Assembly: GCA_902634885.1 (NCBI GenBank)
Contig: CACPLR010000008.1
Coordinates: 1-43,477 of the forward strand
Direction of reading: 5' to 3'
DNA: 43,477 nt
DNA from: an uncultured Pelagibacteraceae bacterium
GTDB taxonomy: Bacteria; Pseudomonadota; Alphaproteobacteria; Pelagibacterales; Pelagibacteraceae
A program made the translations under genes and the position numbers. Below, piece by piece: positions 1 through 8,688 of the stretch. Positions within the stretch are counted from its first letter, which is position 1, and each line of letters opens with the position of its first letter. A model generated the notes under the pieces. The model saw only the letters and a program-made list of their open reading frames with translations, did no database searches and had not been told where the DNA came from.

Positions 1-424
1 GGATATTTTTATAAGTTTTAGTCATGGAGATTTTGTTTCATGGAATGTAATTTGTAATAAAAAAAAATATTATATTTATGACTTAGAATATTTCTCAAAA
101 AAAAGAATTTATATTTATGATATTATTCATTGGCTCATAACCCCGATATTTTTAAAAATCTTATCTTTAAAAAGATTGAATCTGAATTTTACGAATTTAT
201 TTATCTTTTATTTAAAATTAGTATTTAAATTATTCAATATTAAATGTTCTCATGATGAGCTTAAAATTTATCTTTTTTTATTCTTTCTTGAAAAAAAATA
301 TTTTTATAAATTTCCAAATTATATCAAATTTAAAAAGGATCTTATTTCAAAGAATCAAATTTATAAAAGTTTAAATTTATCAAAAATGTATAATGACCAA
401 TTAAAATACTTTGAGTTTAAATAA
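1..424 (+). CDS. APH/choline-kinase-like phosphotransferase, C-terminal part
   Basis: The reading frame is open from base 2 at the window edge to the stop at 424, so the gene starts outside; a later in-frame ATG at 176 is not the true start. The visible 140 residues begin inside the catalytic loop: HGD at residues 8-10 with Asn15, then DLE at 27-29, the HxDxxxxN and DxE signature of the aminoglycoside phosphotransferase/choline kinase fold. In such enzymes the first Asp is the catalytic base and the second binds magnesium. The rest is helical and lysine-rich. It leads a plus-strand run of surface-polysaccharide genes, so a sugar or alcohol kinase role in glycan assembly is more likely than drug resistance. 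The substrate cannot be read. Confidence 0.7.
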   Translation, partial: DIFISFSHGDFVSWNVICNKKKYYIYDLEYFSKKRIYIYDIIHWLITPIFLKILSLKRLNLNFTNLFIFYLKLVFKLFNIKCSHDELKIYLFLFFLEKKYFYKFPNYIKFKKDLISKNQIYKSLNLSKMYNDQLKYFEFK

Positions 425-453
425 TTAAATGAGATGAAAAAAAAAGTTAAAAA

Positions 454-1701
454 ATGAATTTACAATTAATGTTCAATAAGCTTAAAAATAAAAATATAAA
501 TTTAGTAATTTTAGATCAAGTTTTAATCAGTGGATCAAGTTTTCTTGTTACAATTTTATTAATTAATTTTGTAGGTTTAGAAGAATTCGGTATATTTTCT
601 TTTTTTTGGTTAATTTTTCTTCTAATCAATTCATTTCAGTTATCCTCCATTATTTCACCAATGATGACTAATTCTGGATTATATGAAGAAAATAAAAAAT
701 CTTTTTATTATGGAGGTGTTTTTATACAACAAATAATATTAATAATTTTTATTTTAATATTATTAAAAATCTTTTTTATAATTAGTAACCATGAGAGTTT
801 TGATTTAAACATAGTTAAATTTCAGAGTTTAATATTTTTAATCATTATAGCATCACAACTTTATCAATTTTTGAGAAGGTATTTATTTGCTGAAAAAAAA
901 TTTATTTTTTCTATTTTTCTAGATTTATTTGTTAATTTAATTTTACTTATTTCAATTCTATATTTTTATTACTTTGAAGTTTTAAATTTAGAAAAAATTT
1001 TTTTATGTTTTCTTTTTGCATATTTGTTTGGTGCTTTATTATCTTTATATCTTTTTAAACAATTAAGTTTTTCTAAATTAGCATTTGTAAAATCTATCAA
1101 AATTAACATTAAAATTGCTAAATGGTTAGTATTTACGTATGTATTACAATGGTTTTCGGGTAATTTTTGGATAATTTATGCAGGTATATTGCTTGGGCCA
1201 ATCTTTTTAGGTGCATTTAGAGCATGTCAAACAGTTGTAAACGTTTTCAATTTAGTTTTTCAATCCCTAGAAAATTATTATCCGAACAAAATATCACAAA
1301 TTTATAAAATAGGGGGCAATTTATCTATGAAGACTTATATAAACAAAATTAATTCTTATGGTTTTTTTGTAATTTTAATCTTAGCTTTGATATTAGCCTT
1401 ATTTTCAAAACAAGTACTAATATTATTTTATGGTAAAGAAATATCAGAGTTTTATTATTTACTAATATCTTTAAGCTTTTTACTACCAATTATTTTTATA
1501 AAATATTTTTATCACTTTGCTCTACGAACATTAAAAAATACAAGACCAATATTTGTTTCTTATGTATTTTCTAGCCTGTTTACTATTACTTTATCAAAAA
1601 TTATAATTGAAAAATATCAAGAGAGTGGTTTTGTTATAGGTTATATGTTAACAGAATTAATTCTTTTAATTATTGCTTTCTATAGTTTTAGAAAAATTTA
1701 A
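454..1701 (+). CDS. Polysaccharide flippase, Wzx/MATE-like membrane protein
   Basis: This 415-residue protein is hydrophobic nearly throughout, with about twelve predicted membrane segments starting near residue 18, and matches the usual 400-480 residue length of Wzx-type flippases in the MOP superfamily. These proteins move undecaprenyl-linked sugar repeat units across the inner membrane. The short lysine/asparagine-rich N-terminus followed at once by a Gly/Ser-containing first helix (ISGSSFL) is typical. It sits 13 bases upstream of the kinase-like gene and within a run of glycosyltransferases, which supports export of a cell-surface glycan. No Wzy polymerase is seen nearby. The family is called from topology and context because flippases have weak sequence conservation. 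Confidence 0.75.
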   Translation: MNLQLMFNKLKNKNINLVILDQVLISGSSFLVTILLINFVGLEEFGIFSFFWLIFLLINSFQLSSIISPMMTNSGLYEENKKSFYYGGVFIQQIILIIFILILLKIFFIISNHESFDLNIVKFQSLIFLIIIASQLYQFLRRYLFAEKKFIFSIFLDLFVNLILLISILYFYYFEVLNLEKIFLCFLFAYLFGALLSLYLFKQLSFSKLAFVKSIKINIKIAKWLVFTYVLQWFSGNFWIIYAGILLGPIFLGAFRACQTVVNVFNLVFQSLENYYPNKISQIYKIGGNLSMKTYINKINSYGFFVILILALILALFSKQVLILFYGKEISEFYYLLISLSFLLPIIFIKYFYHFALRTLKNTRPIFVSYVFSSLFTITLSKIIIEKYQESGFVIGYMLTELILLIIAFYSFRKI

Positions 1702-1713
1702 TTTTTTGATCTG

Positions 1714-2298
1714 ATGAGAAATTTTTTAATTATTTCTGTTATCGGTCCAGATGGATCTGGAAAATCATTATTAATAGACTATTTAATTAAAAAATTTAAA
1801 AAAAAAAAAATTAATACAATCAAAATTCATTTAAAACCAGCAATTTTTAAGAAAAAAAAACATATAGTTAAAAATCCTCATAATCGGATACCAAGATCAT
1901 CAATATTTTCTAATTTTAAATTATTTTATTGGCTTTTGATTTTCTGGATTTATTTTTTATTTAATTTAAAAAAAAAAAAAAAAATCTTTTTTTTCGACAG
2001 ATATCCTCATGATATCTTAATAGATCCTTTAAGATATAGAATTAAATTTCCAAATACCTTTTTACAGAAAATCTTAGATTTTTTTCCTAAACCAAATTAC
2101 TGGATTTTTATGACTGGTGAACCAAAAAAGGTATGGTTAAGGAAAAAAGAGATTGAATTTAAAGTTTTAAAAAAACAAATAAATAAATATGCAGAGCTTA
2201 AAAAAAAGTTTAGAAATTCAATCTCTATTTCCAAAAAACAAGAATTTTATAATATATTTCAATTAATACTTAAGAAATTTAATAAAATAAAAATATGA
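1714..2298 (+). CDS. Thymidylate-kinase-like P-loop protein of a glycan cluster
   Basis: The 194-residue product opens with a P-loop (GPDGSGKS, residues 11-18) and carries a DRYPHD segment about 60% along, corresponding to the DR motif of the thymidylate kinase family. It is close to dTMP kinase length (about 210), but housekeeping tmk is not expected here and the sequence is divergent. Relatives in capsule and lipopolysaccharide loci are thought to phosphorylate a sugar or lipid precursor, without a settled substrate. The stop overlaps the next ATG by four bases (ATGA), so translation is probably coupled. A 17-base run of A at 1968-1984 lies in the coding sequence and encodes a lysine run just before the DR motif. 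Confidence 0.65.
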   Translation: MRNFLIISVIGPDGSGKSLLIDYLIKKFKKKKINTIKIHLKPAIFKKKKHIVKNPHNRIPRSSIFSNFKLFYWLLIFWIYFLFNLKKKKKIFFFDRYPHDILIDPLRYRIKFPNTFLQKILDFFPKPNYWIFMTGEPKKVWLRKKEIEFKVLKKQINKYAELKKKFRNSISISKKQEFYNIFQLILKKFNKIKI

Positions 2299-3503
2299 AA
2301 ATATTACTTTCTGCTTATGCTTGTGAACCAAATAAAGGATCTGAACCAGGCGTTGGATGGAACTGGGCAGTTAATTTAACCAAATTAGGACATGATGTAA
2401 CAGTTTTGACTAGAAAAAATAATAAGTCATCTATTAATAAAATGATTAAAAAGAATAAATTAAAATCTATTAAATTTGAATATTATGATCTTCCTAATTG
2501 GCTAATATTTATAAAAAAAAAATGTAATTTTTTTATAATTATTTATTATTATTTATGGCAATACTTTTCTTACCTCGAATATAAAGAAAAAGTTTCCAAG
2601 TATGATATAATTCATCATTTAACATTTGGAACATTAAGAGTGCCTTCTTTTTTTTGGAAAACTAAAATTCCATTAATTTATGGTCCAGTTGGAGGTGCTG
2701 AAACAACACCATTATTTTTAATTAAAGATCTGAAATTTAAACATAAAATTAAAGAATATACTCGTTATTTAATAAATTTTTTACAAATTAAATTAGATTT
2801 CAATTTAAAAAAATGTTTAAAAAATTCAAATTTTGTATTCGCACGTACTTTAGAATCAAAAAATTATATGAAAAAAATTACTTTTAAAAGTATACCAATA
2901 ATTCATGATGTAGGTTGCGATAAGAATTATAATAAAAAAAAAAAATTTAAGAAAATAACAAATTTTCTATTTGCGGGAAGGCATGTTTATTTTAAAGGAG
3001 GTGAACTTATTATCCTTGCATTCTCAAAAGCTTTACAAAAAAATAAAAATATAAGACTTAACTTTGTTGGAGATGGACCAGAAAAAAATAAATGGAGAAG
3101 TCTTTCAATTTCTTTAAAACTTGAAAAATATATAAAATTTTATTCATGGATGAGTAAAGAAAAAATGATTGATCTATATCAAAAAAACGATGTGTTAATT
3201 TTTCCAAGTTTTCACGAAACTGGTGGGTCAGTTGTTAACGAAGCAATGTCATATTCATTACCAATTATATGTTTCAATTTGGGTGGCCCTAACGTTAGGG
3301 TTGATAACACCAATGGTGTTTTAATAAATGTAAAAAAAAAAAATTTAAGTAAGATAATCATCACAAATAAAATTAAAAATGCAATCATGCAACTTTCTAA
3401 AGATAGAAATAAAATTCAAAGATTAAGCAAGGGGGCGTTTTTAAAATCAAAAAAATTTAGATGGCATAGATTAATCAAAAATACATATAAATATATAAAT
3501 TAA
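2295..3503 (+). CDS. Glycosyltransferase family 4 (GT-B fold)
   Basis: A 402-residue retaining glycosyltransferase. The N-terminal Rossmann half begins MKILLSAYACEP and continues with a GSEPGVGWNWA segment typical of one GT4 subgroup. The C-terminal donor-binding half shows FAGRH near residue 230, FVGDGPE near 255 and an EX7E motif (HETGGSVVNEAMS) near 310, followed by a Gly-rich loop (NLGGP). It would transfer a sugar from a nucleotide donor to a lipid-linked glycan at the cytoplasmic face. It overlaps the kinase-like gene upstream by four bases and lies seven bases before a GT2 gene, so the set is one operon. Donor and acceptor are unknown. Confidence 0.85.
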   Translation: MKILLSAYACEPNKGSEPGVGWNWAVNLTKLGHDVTVLTRKNNKSSINKMIKKNKLKSIKFEYYDLPNWLIFIKKKCNFFIIIYYYLWQYFSYLEYKEKVSKYDIIHHLTFGTLRVPSFFWKTKIPLIYGPVGGAETTPLFLIKDLKFKHKIKEYTRYLINFLQIKLDFNLKKCLKNSNFVFARTLESKNYMKKITFKSIPIIHDVGCDKNYNKKKKFKKITNFLFAGRHVYFKGGELIILAFSKALQKNKNIRLNFVGDGPEKNKWRSLSISLKLEKYIKFYSWMSKEKMIDLYQKNDVLIFPSFHETGGSVVNEAMSYSLPIICFNLGGPNVRVDNTNGVLINVKKKNLSKIIITNKIKNAIMQLSKDRNKIQRLSKGAFLKSKKFRWHRLIKNTYKYIN

Positions 3504-3510
3504 ATTTAAA

Positions 3511-4323
3511 ATGGTAAAAAAAATTTCAATAATTACACCTTCATATAATCAAGGAAAATATATTGAAGATGCAATTCTGTCTGTAATAAATCAAAAATAC
3601 TCAAATTTTGAACATATAATAGTTGACGGAAAATCATCAGATGAGACTTTAGATATATTGAAAAAATACGAACATTTAACTTGGATTTCTGAAAAAGATA
3701 GTGGACAAACAGAGGCTCTTGAAAAGGCTATGAAATTATCATCAGGTGAAATAATTGGATGGTTGAATGCAGACGACTATTATGCAGAAAATGTTTTTAA
3801 TTTTGTAAATCAACAATTTAGCGAAAATAATCAAGACGCACTTTATGGAAATTTAAATTATGTAAATAAAGAAAAAAAAATAATTAGTCACAGAGTGTCT
3901 AAATCAAATTATATTATTAGTAATAAATTTGTTTCAAAATTTATTTGCTTCATTCCATCTACAACTTTTTTTTTTAAGAAAGAAATATTTAATAAAAATG
4001 TAGGTTTTGACAGAGAAATAAATTACGGCATGGATAAAGATCTTTTTGCAAATATTTATAGTAAAAATTTCTTAATTAAAAAGTTCGAAATTGATTTTGC
4101 ATATTTTAGACTTCATGAAGATAATAAATTTGAGCATAAAAAAAGTTTCAAGAATTTTATAATTGATTGCAAGGAGGGTATTAAAATTTTTAACAAATAT
4201 TCGTATGTAAAATTCCCTAATAATATATTTGGTATAATAATTTATTTTTTAATAAGGTTTATTCTAAAAGTAATTGGTTTTTGCCTATTTAATTTTAGCT
4301 TATTTAAAAATAAAAAATCTTAA
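3511..4323 (+). CDS. Glycosyltransferase family 2 (GT-A fold)
   Basis: This 270-residue protein begins with the GT2 hallmark ISIITPSYNQGKYIEDAI (residues 5-22), continues with IIVDGKSSDET near residue 37 and has a metal-binding LNADD (DxD-like) motif near residue 88. This arrangement matches inverting GT2 enzymes related to WcaA/SpsA-type transferases. The last 30 residues are strongly hydrophobic, suggesting membrane association at the C-terminus. It lies between two GT4 genes in the same operon; the stop is four bases before the next start. The transferred sugar cannot be inferred. Confidence 0.85.
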   Translation: MVKKISIITPSYNQGKYIEDAILSVINQKYSNFEHIIVDGKSSDETLDILKKYEHLTWISEKDSGQTEALEKAMKLSSGEIIGWLNADDYYAENVFNFVNQQFSENNQDALYGNLNYVNKEKKIISHRVSKSNYIISNKFVSKFICFIPSTTFFFKKEIFNKNVGFDREINYGMDKDLFANIYSKNFLIKKFEIDFAYFRLHEDNKFEHKKSFKNFIIDCKEGIKIFNKYSYVKFPNNIFGIIIYFLIRFILKVIGFCLFNFSLFKNKKS

Positions 4324-4327
4324 AAAA

Positions 4328-5458
4328 ATGCATATACTTCAATTACATAATGAGTATTTGTATTATGGTGGTGAGGATACTGCTATAAAACTTGAGAGAA
4401 AATTATTAATAAAAAATGGTCACACAGTATCTCAAATTATAAGAAAAAATGAAAATGAAATAAGTAATATTTTCTCAATCCTTAAAGTCATAAAAAATTT
4501 ATCTTACTCTTTTGATTCAATTGATATTCTTGAAAAAAAATTTAAAAATGAGCCTCTACCAGATATTGTCCATATCCACAATATTTTTCCTCTATGGACT
4601 TACTCTGTTTTAGATTTTTTCCAAAAAAAAAATGTTCCTATTATTATGACCTTGCATAACTACCGATTGATTTGGAACAAAATAAACCCTTTTGATGATA
4701 GCTGTATTAAATATGGTCTTTTTAAAAACTCTAAATATTTAACATATATCTTTGGACATTTATTTAATTACAAAAAAAATTTTTTATTCAAAGTAAATAA
4801 ATTTATAACATTTACAAATTTTACCAAAAAAGAAATTTTAAAATCAAATATTCCAAAATCTAGGATCATGATTAAACCTAATTTTTTGATTAACAAAAAA
4901 GTTAAAATAAAATCAATTCAAAAAAAAAATAATGCAATATTTGCGTCACGTCTTTCCCAAGAAAAGGGGATAGCAACTCTTGTAAAAGCTTGGGAAAATA
5001 TAAATCTAAAACTCAATGTTTATGGTGATGGACCCTTGTACCCATCTTATAAAGAAAAAAAATACAAAAATATTAAATTTTTTGGAAGAAAAGATCGCAA
5101 AATAATACAAAAACAAATATATAATTCAAAAATACTTATTTTTCCTTCAGAGTGGTATGAATGTATGCCAATGACTATTTTAGAAGCTTTTAATGAAGGA
5201 ACATTAGTGGTTGCATCTAATATTGGAAGCATTAGAAATATAATTAAAAATTACAAAACTGGCATTCTTTTTCAGTCTGGAAATTCTATTGATTTAAAAA
5301 ATAAAATAAAATGGGCCTTAAACCATCCAGAAAAATGTGATCAAATTGTTTTAAACGCTAAAAAAAGTTTTAGAGATAACTATTCTGATAAAATAAATTC
5401 TAAATTATTAATTAATTTGTATAAAAAAACAATTAATAAAAAATACAAAAAAGATTAG
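4328..5458 (+). CDS. Glycosyltransferase family 4
   Basis: The chosen ATG at 4328 gives a protein starting MHILQLHNEYLYYGGEDTA, the expected N-terminal glycine-rich loop of GT4 enzymes; a longer in-frame start at 4274 lies inside the preceding gene and would add 18 poorly conserved residues. The C-terminal half has FASRLSQEKG near residue 205 and an EX7E motif (YECMPMTILEAF) near 275, followed by ASNIGS. Length (376 residues) is normal for the family. It closes the first plus-strand glycan block, and its 3' end overlaps by four bases with the convergent ankyrin gene on the other strand. Confidence 0.82.
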   Translation: MHILQLHNEYLYYGGEDTAIKLERKLLIKNGHTVSQIIRKNENEISNIFSILKVIKNLSYSFDSIDILEKKFKNEPLPDIVHIHNIFPLWTYSVLDFFQKKNVPIIMTLHNYRLIWNKINPFDDSCIKYGLFKNSKYLTYIFGHLFNYKKNFLFKVNKFITFTNFTKKEILKSNIPKSRIMIKPNFLINKKVKIKSIQKKNNAIFASRLSQEKGIATLVKAWENINLKLNVYGDGPLYPSYKEKKYKNIKFFGRKDRKIIQKQIYNSKILIFPSEWYECMPMTILEAFNEGTLVVASNIGSIRNIIKNYKTGILFQSGNSIDLKNKIKWALNHPEKCDQIVLNAKKSFRDNYSDKINSKLLINLYKKTINKKYKKD

Positions 5459-6171
5459 TTTAATTCATACTTTTTTAACATGCTTTCAATTTCTGAAAAG
5501 TTAAATGTTTTTGCAATATCTAAGGCAGAATAACCAAATATTTCATTTTTCATTTTTATATCTACATTTTTTTTTAATAACGTTTTAACTAAATCTTTTC
5601 TATTCAACCTTACAGCTACCATAAGTGGTGTAAAATCTCCCCAGCCATTTGTAATATTTGGATTAGCACCATTTTTACACAATAATTCAACAATTTCACA
5701 ATTATTATATATCGCAGCAAAAATTAAAGGAGTTTGATGGAAAAAATTTAAACTATTAATATCAATTCCTTTGTCAATTAATTTACTAATTTTATAAAAG
5801 TTATTTTTATAATTTTTAATACCATAGAATTTTACTGCATAATGAAGAGCGTTATTTTTTAAATTGTCTTCATGTTTATAGTCTTGATTTTTTTTTAAAA
5901 GAATATCAAAAATCTTATTATCATTTATTAAGCATGAGTACATAAGTAGTGATCTTTTATTTTCGTCAAAGAAATTGATATTGTTTTCTTTAATTAATAA
6001 TTTATTCAGTAAAGTATAATTTTGTAACTTTATTAATTTAATAAATAAATTTGATTTATCATTAAAATTAATATTATTAAAATTTTTAAAATAAAATTCT
6101 TCAACTTTATTGTAATTTTTTTCGTTTAATAATTTATTTATTTCATCAATAGACATTTTTTTAAAGATCAT
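5455..6171 (-). CDS. Ankyrin-repeat protein
   Basis: The 238-residue product contains about four to five ankyrin repeats across roughly residues 70-235, recognisable by TPLIFAA, VELLCKNGANPN, TPLMVAVRLN and SALDIAKTFN. Ankyrin repeats bind other proteins; no catalytic domain or signal peptide is visible. The start codon lies within the 3' end of the upstream ankyrin ORF (11-base overlap, different frame), which suggests translational coupling. The gene is in the minus-strand block of the polysaccharide island, between glycosyltransferases. The two overlapping ORFs could descend from one longer ankyrin gene split by a frameshift, but each has a plausible beginning and end. Confidence 0.7.
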   Translation of the reverse strand: MIFKKMSIDEINKLLNEKNYNKVEEFYFKNFNNINFNDKSNLFIKLIKLQNYTLLNKLLIKENNINFFDENKRSLLMYSCLINDNKIFDILLKKNQDYKHEDNLKNNALHYAVKFYGIKNYKNNFYKISKLIDKGIDINSLNFFHQTPLIFAAIYNNCEIVELLCKNGANPNITNGWGDFTPLMVAVRLNRKDLVKTLLKKNVDIKMKNEIFGYSALDIAKTFNFSEIESMLKKYELN

Positions 6172-6571
6172 CTGGTTTATATCCTTTAAGTGTTTTTATA
6201 TTTTTATCTGCGCCATATTTACTTAAGATATCTATCATTTCTTTATTTTTATTAATATATGCATAATGCAAAGGTGAAAGATTCGTATCTATATATTTAA
6301 TTTCAAGATCATCTTTTGATAATATTTTTTCGATAGTTGTTATCTTGGAATATTTTAAAATTGAAATTATTAAATTATTTTCCTCTGCTTCCTTTCCATT
6401 TTTATTAAAGTTGCCTTCAGGTTTTAAAACATAGGTTTTCCAAGATATATTTAATCCATTTCTGTAAAATCTATAAGTCAAGATAACTAACCAGTCCATC
6501 CCAAATTTTACAGGCCAAAATAGCAGCGGTCTATTTAATTTATGCTTTATATATTTTATAATTTCAAACAT
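6161..6571 (-). CDS. Short ankyrin-repeat-containing protein
   Basis: A 136-residue protein with an N-terminal half of unknown family (residues 1-70, rich in Trp, Tyr and basic residues, including RPLLFWPVKFGMDWL) and about one and a half ankyrin units at residues 95-136 (SPLHYAYINKNKEMIDIL, then KYGADKNIKT). It starts six bases after the stop of the upstream GT4 gene and overlaps the larger ankyrin gene by 11 bases, so the three are probably co-transcribed. The N-terminal part could be an amphipathic membrane-surface segment; it lacks a clear signal peptide. Function is unknown. Confidence 0.6.
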   Translation of the reverse strand: MFEIIKYIKHKLNRPLLFWPVKFGMDWLVILTYRFYRNGLNISWKTYVLKPEGNFNKNGKEAEENNLIISILKYSKITTIEKILSKDDLEIKYIDTNLSPLHYAYINKNKEMIDILSKYGADKNIKTLKGYKPDDL

Positions 6572-6577
6572 AAAATT

Positions 6578-7663
6578 TTAATCTATTTTTTTATAAAATT
6601 TTTCTTTTACCGCTTTTGAAGATAATTGTTTTTCAATAAAATATGATTTTTTTATCATATTAATAATTTTTTTTTTATTACGAATAATATATATCAGTTT
6701 ACGTATTATTGATTTGATATTTAAGTCAGTAATGAAACCTAATTTATTTTTTTTAATAAGCTCTGAGATCGTTGCATTCTTACTCAAGAGGCAGGGAACT
6801 CCTAATGCAATACTTTCAAATACTGATAATGGGAAACAGTCCCATCTGGATAATTGTATAGTCATATAGCTTGATTTTATAAAATTTAATTTTTTATGCC
6901 CATAAATTGGGCCTAATACTTTTATATAATTTTGTTGTTTTTTTTCTTTAACATAATTTTTTACGTCATTTATGTTAGTTTTTTTTCCATTTGTGCCATG
7001 CATTATAATTGGTATTTTTAATTGGTTTGGAAGCATTTCGTAAGTTTTAATTAATAAGTCTAATCCTTTGGTTTCCATTTCATACCTGCCTACATAAGAA
7101 AAATAATTTTTTTTTCCTTTTTTAAATTTGCTTTGATTTAAAACTGGAATTGGTACAGGTATGACTTCGATCCTATTATTTTTAAAAATTTTGGCTATAT
7201 TCTTTTTATCTTTCTCTGTGAATGCTTGTATAAAAAAAAGATATTTATAAATATATTTTTCAATAAATATAAAAATTCTTTTTAATAAAAATTTTTCTTT
7301 TAGTAAAATTGGATCATAACATCCATGTGGTACTAAAATTGCTTTTGCACCTATTTTTAAAGCATACAAAGAGACAATAATATTTCTTACTAGAAAGCCT
7401 GAATGTAATATCACAATTGTGTTTTTATTAAAATTTTTAAGAAAGTTTTCGGGAAGGCTAAATCTACCGTTAAAAAAATGTTTAACTTTAATTCTTTTTG
7501 TGCCCTTTATTTCAAGAGGTTGTTTATCATCAAGAGATTTATCAAAAGCAATCCAAATATTATTTCCTTTATTTTTAAAAGCTTCAATAAATCTCCAAAC
7601 TGCTATAGTTACACCACCATTTCCAACAAAAGCTCTTGGGTAATAATGTATAATATTTCTCAC
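6578..7663 (-). CDS. Glycosyltransferase family 4
   Basis: A 361-residue GT-B glycosyltransferase starting with GTG at 7663 (MRNIIHYYPRAF), a start fixed by the four-base GTGA overlap with the stop of the upstream gene. The N-terminal lobe has the GGVTIAVWRFIEAF loop, and the C-terminal lobe has YVGRYEMETKGLDLL near residue 190 and a donor-site segment WDCFPLSVFESIALGVP near 285. The first acidic residue of the usual EX7E motif is Asp here. It belongs to a minus-strand operon with the NTase-like and beta-propeller genes upstream and the ankyrin genes downstream. Sugar specificity is unknown. Confidence 0.8.
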   Translation of the reverse strand: MRNIIHYYPRAFVGNGGVTIAVWRFIEAFKNKGNNIWIAFDKSLDDKQPLEIKGTKRIKVKHFFNGRFSLPENFLKNFNKNTIVILHSGFLVRNIIVSLYALKIGAKAILVPHGCYDPILLKEKFLLKRIFIFIEKYIYKYLFFIQAFTEKDKKNIAKIFKNNRIEVIPVPIPVLNQSKFKKGKKNYFSYVGRYEMETKGLDLLIKTYEMLPNQLKIPIIMHGTNGKKTNINDVKNYVKEKKQQNYIKVLGPIYGHKKLNFIKSSYMTIQLSRWDCFPLSVFESIALGVPCLLSKNATISELIKKNKLGFITDLNIKSIIRKLIYIIRNKKKIINMIKKSYFIEKQLSSKAVKEKFYKKID

Positions 7664-8688
7664 GATACAATAGTATTCATTTTGATGACGTAATTAAAAA
7701 TTTTTTTTTTAATTATAAACTCTGTATCTAAATTATTTATATTAATTGCATTTTCTAAATTACTACCAAATTTGACTAAAACACCACCTGAGTTAAGTGA
7801 TGAAACTTCTCTCTGATTAAGTATGATTTTTGATTTTAAATACTCAATATTTCTGAAAAGTTTAATTTTATATAAATTATTTAAAATTTTTTTAACTTTT
7901 TGTTCATCACTGTCCTTAAGTATATTTATATTAATAATTTTACTTTTATTTAAAAAAATAACCAATCTATTTAAGACTCTAATTTTTAACCTAAAAAATA
8001 TGTTAATAATTGTAAGCAATGGCCTTTTGTATAAAGTTTTTAAAAAAATTTTTTTTCTAAAATTCTCAATCCCAAAATAAAAATTTCTATAATTTTTTTT
8101 TCTTAATTCAGATAATGGTTTGTTTAATAATTCTAAATTATTCTTTATTAAAAAAACTTTAAATGATTTCTTATTAGTTTTTTTTAAAATTTCTAGTAAA
8201 TATTTGTATTTTTTTAATTGAAATTTATTTGATTTTATATTTTGAGATAAAGACAAAATTTTAATAATATTTTCATCTTCTTCACGAAGATGAAAATATC
8301 TCTTTTTATAAATTTTTTTTTTATTAAGTAAATCAAGAGTTTTTTTTAATATAACACCATTTGATATTATTACGCCCCTCACAAAATCTATATTTAACGA
8401 GTAAAAATTCTTTTTTTTATATAAATTGAAAGTTTCAACACTTTGTTCCGTAAAATCCGGTGTTTCAAGATTTCGACAGTATGTTACTTTATCCCATTTA
8501 AAATCTTTTTTTATTTTTTTTAATATTTTAATAATAGTTTCATGATTTTCTAATGTCAGAATATCTAAATCATTTTTTATATAAGGTAAGATTTTATAAT
8601 TATTTAATATTGCGTAATTTATATTGCGCTTATGAAAATAATGAATTAATCCATTGATTGAATTTTCTACTATACTTTTTTTTCCCAT
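7660..8688 (-). CDS. Nucleotidyltransferase-fold-like protein of glycan cluster
   Basis: A 342-residue protein with residues 20-60 (NYAILNNYKILPYIKNDLDI) resembling the start of the minimal nucleotidyltransferase-like domain found N-terminal to thymidylate-kinase-like domains in capsule loci: an Ile/Val-Leu-x-Asn segment followed by DLDIL as the metal-binding acidic pair. No P-loop or kinase domain follows; the remainder is helical and lysine-rich with a conserved-looking C-terminus around GGVLVKFGS. It overlaps its downstream GT4 by four bases and its upstream neighbour by 19 bases. A separate kinase-like protein at 1714-2298 could be the missing half of the usual fusion. The call is tentative. 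Confidence 0.45.
   Translation of the reverse strand: MGKKSIVENSINGLIHYFHKRNINYAILNNYKILPYIKNDLDILTLENHETIIKILKKIKKDFKWDKVTYCRNLETPDFTEQSVETFNLYKKKNFYSLNIDFVRGVIISNGVILKKTLDLLNKKKIYKKRYFHLREEDENIIKILSLSQNIKSNKFQLKKYKYLLEILKKTNKKSFKVFLIKNNLELLNKPLSELRKKNYRNFYFGIENFRKKIFLKTLYKRPLLTIINIFFRLKIRVLNRLVIFLNKSKIININILKDSDEQKVKKILNNLYKIKLFRNIEYLKSKIILNQREVSSLNSGGVLVKFGSNLENAININNLDTEFIIKKKIFNYVIKMNTIVS

Noticed and set aside
4274..4327. Longer start for the GT4 gene ending at 5458
   Set aside because: The extension lies inside the preceding GT2 gene and adds hydrophobic residues not expected before the MHILQLHNE start.
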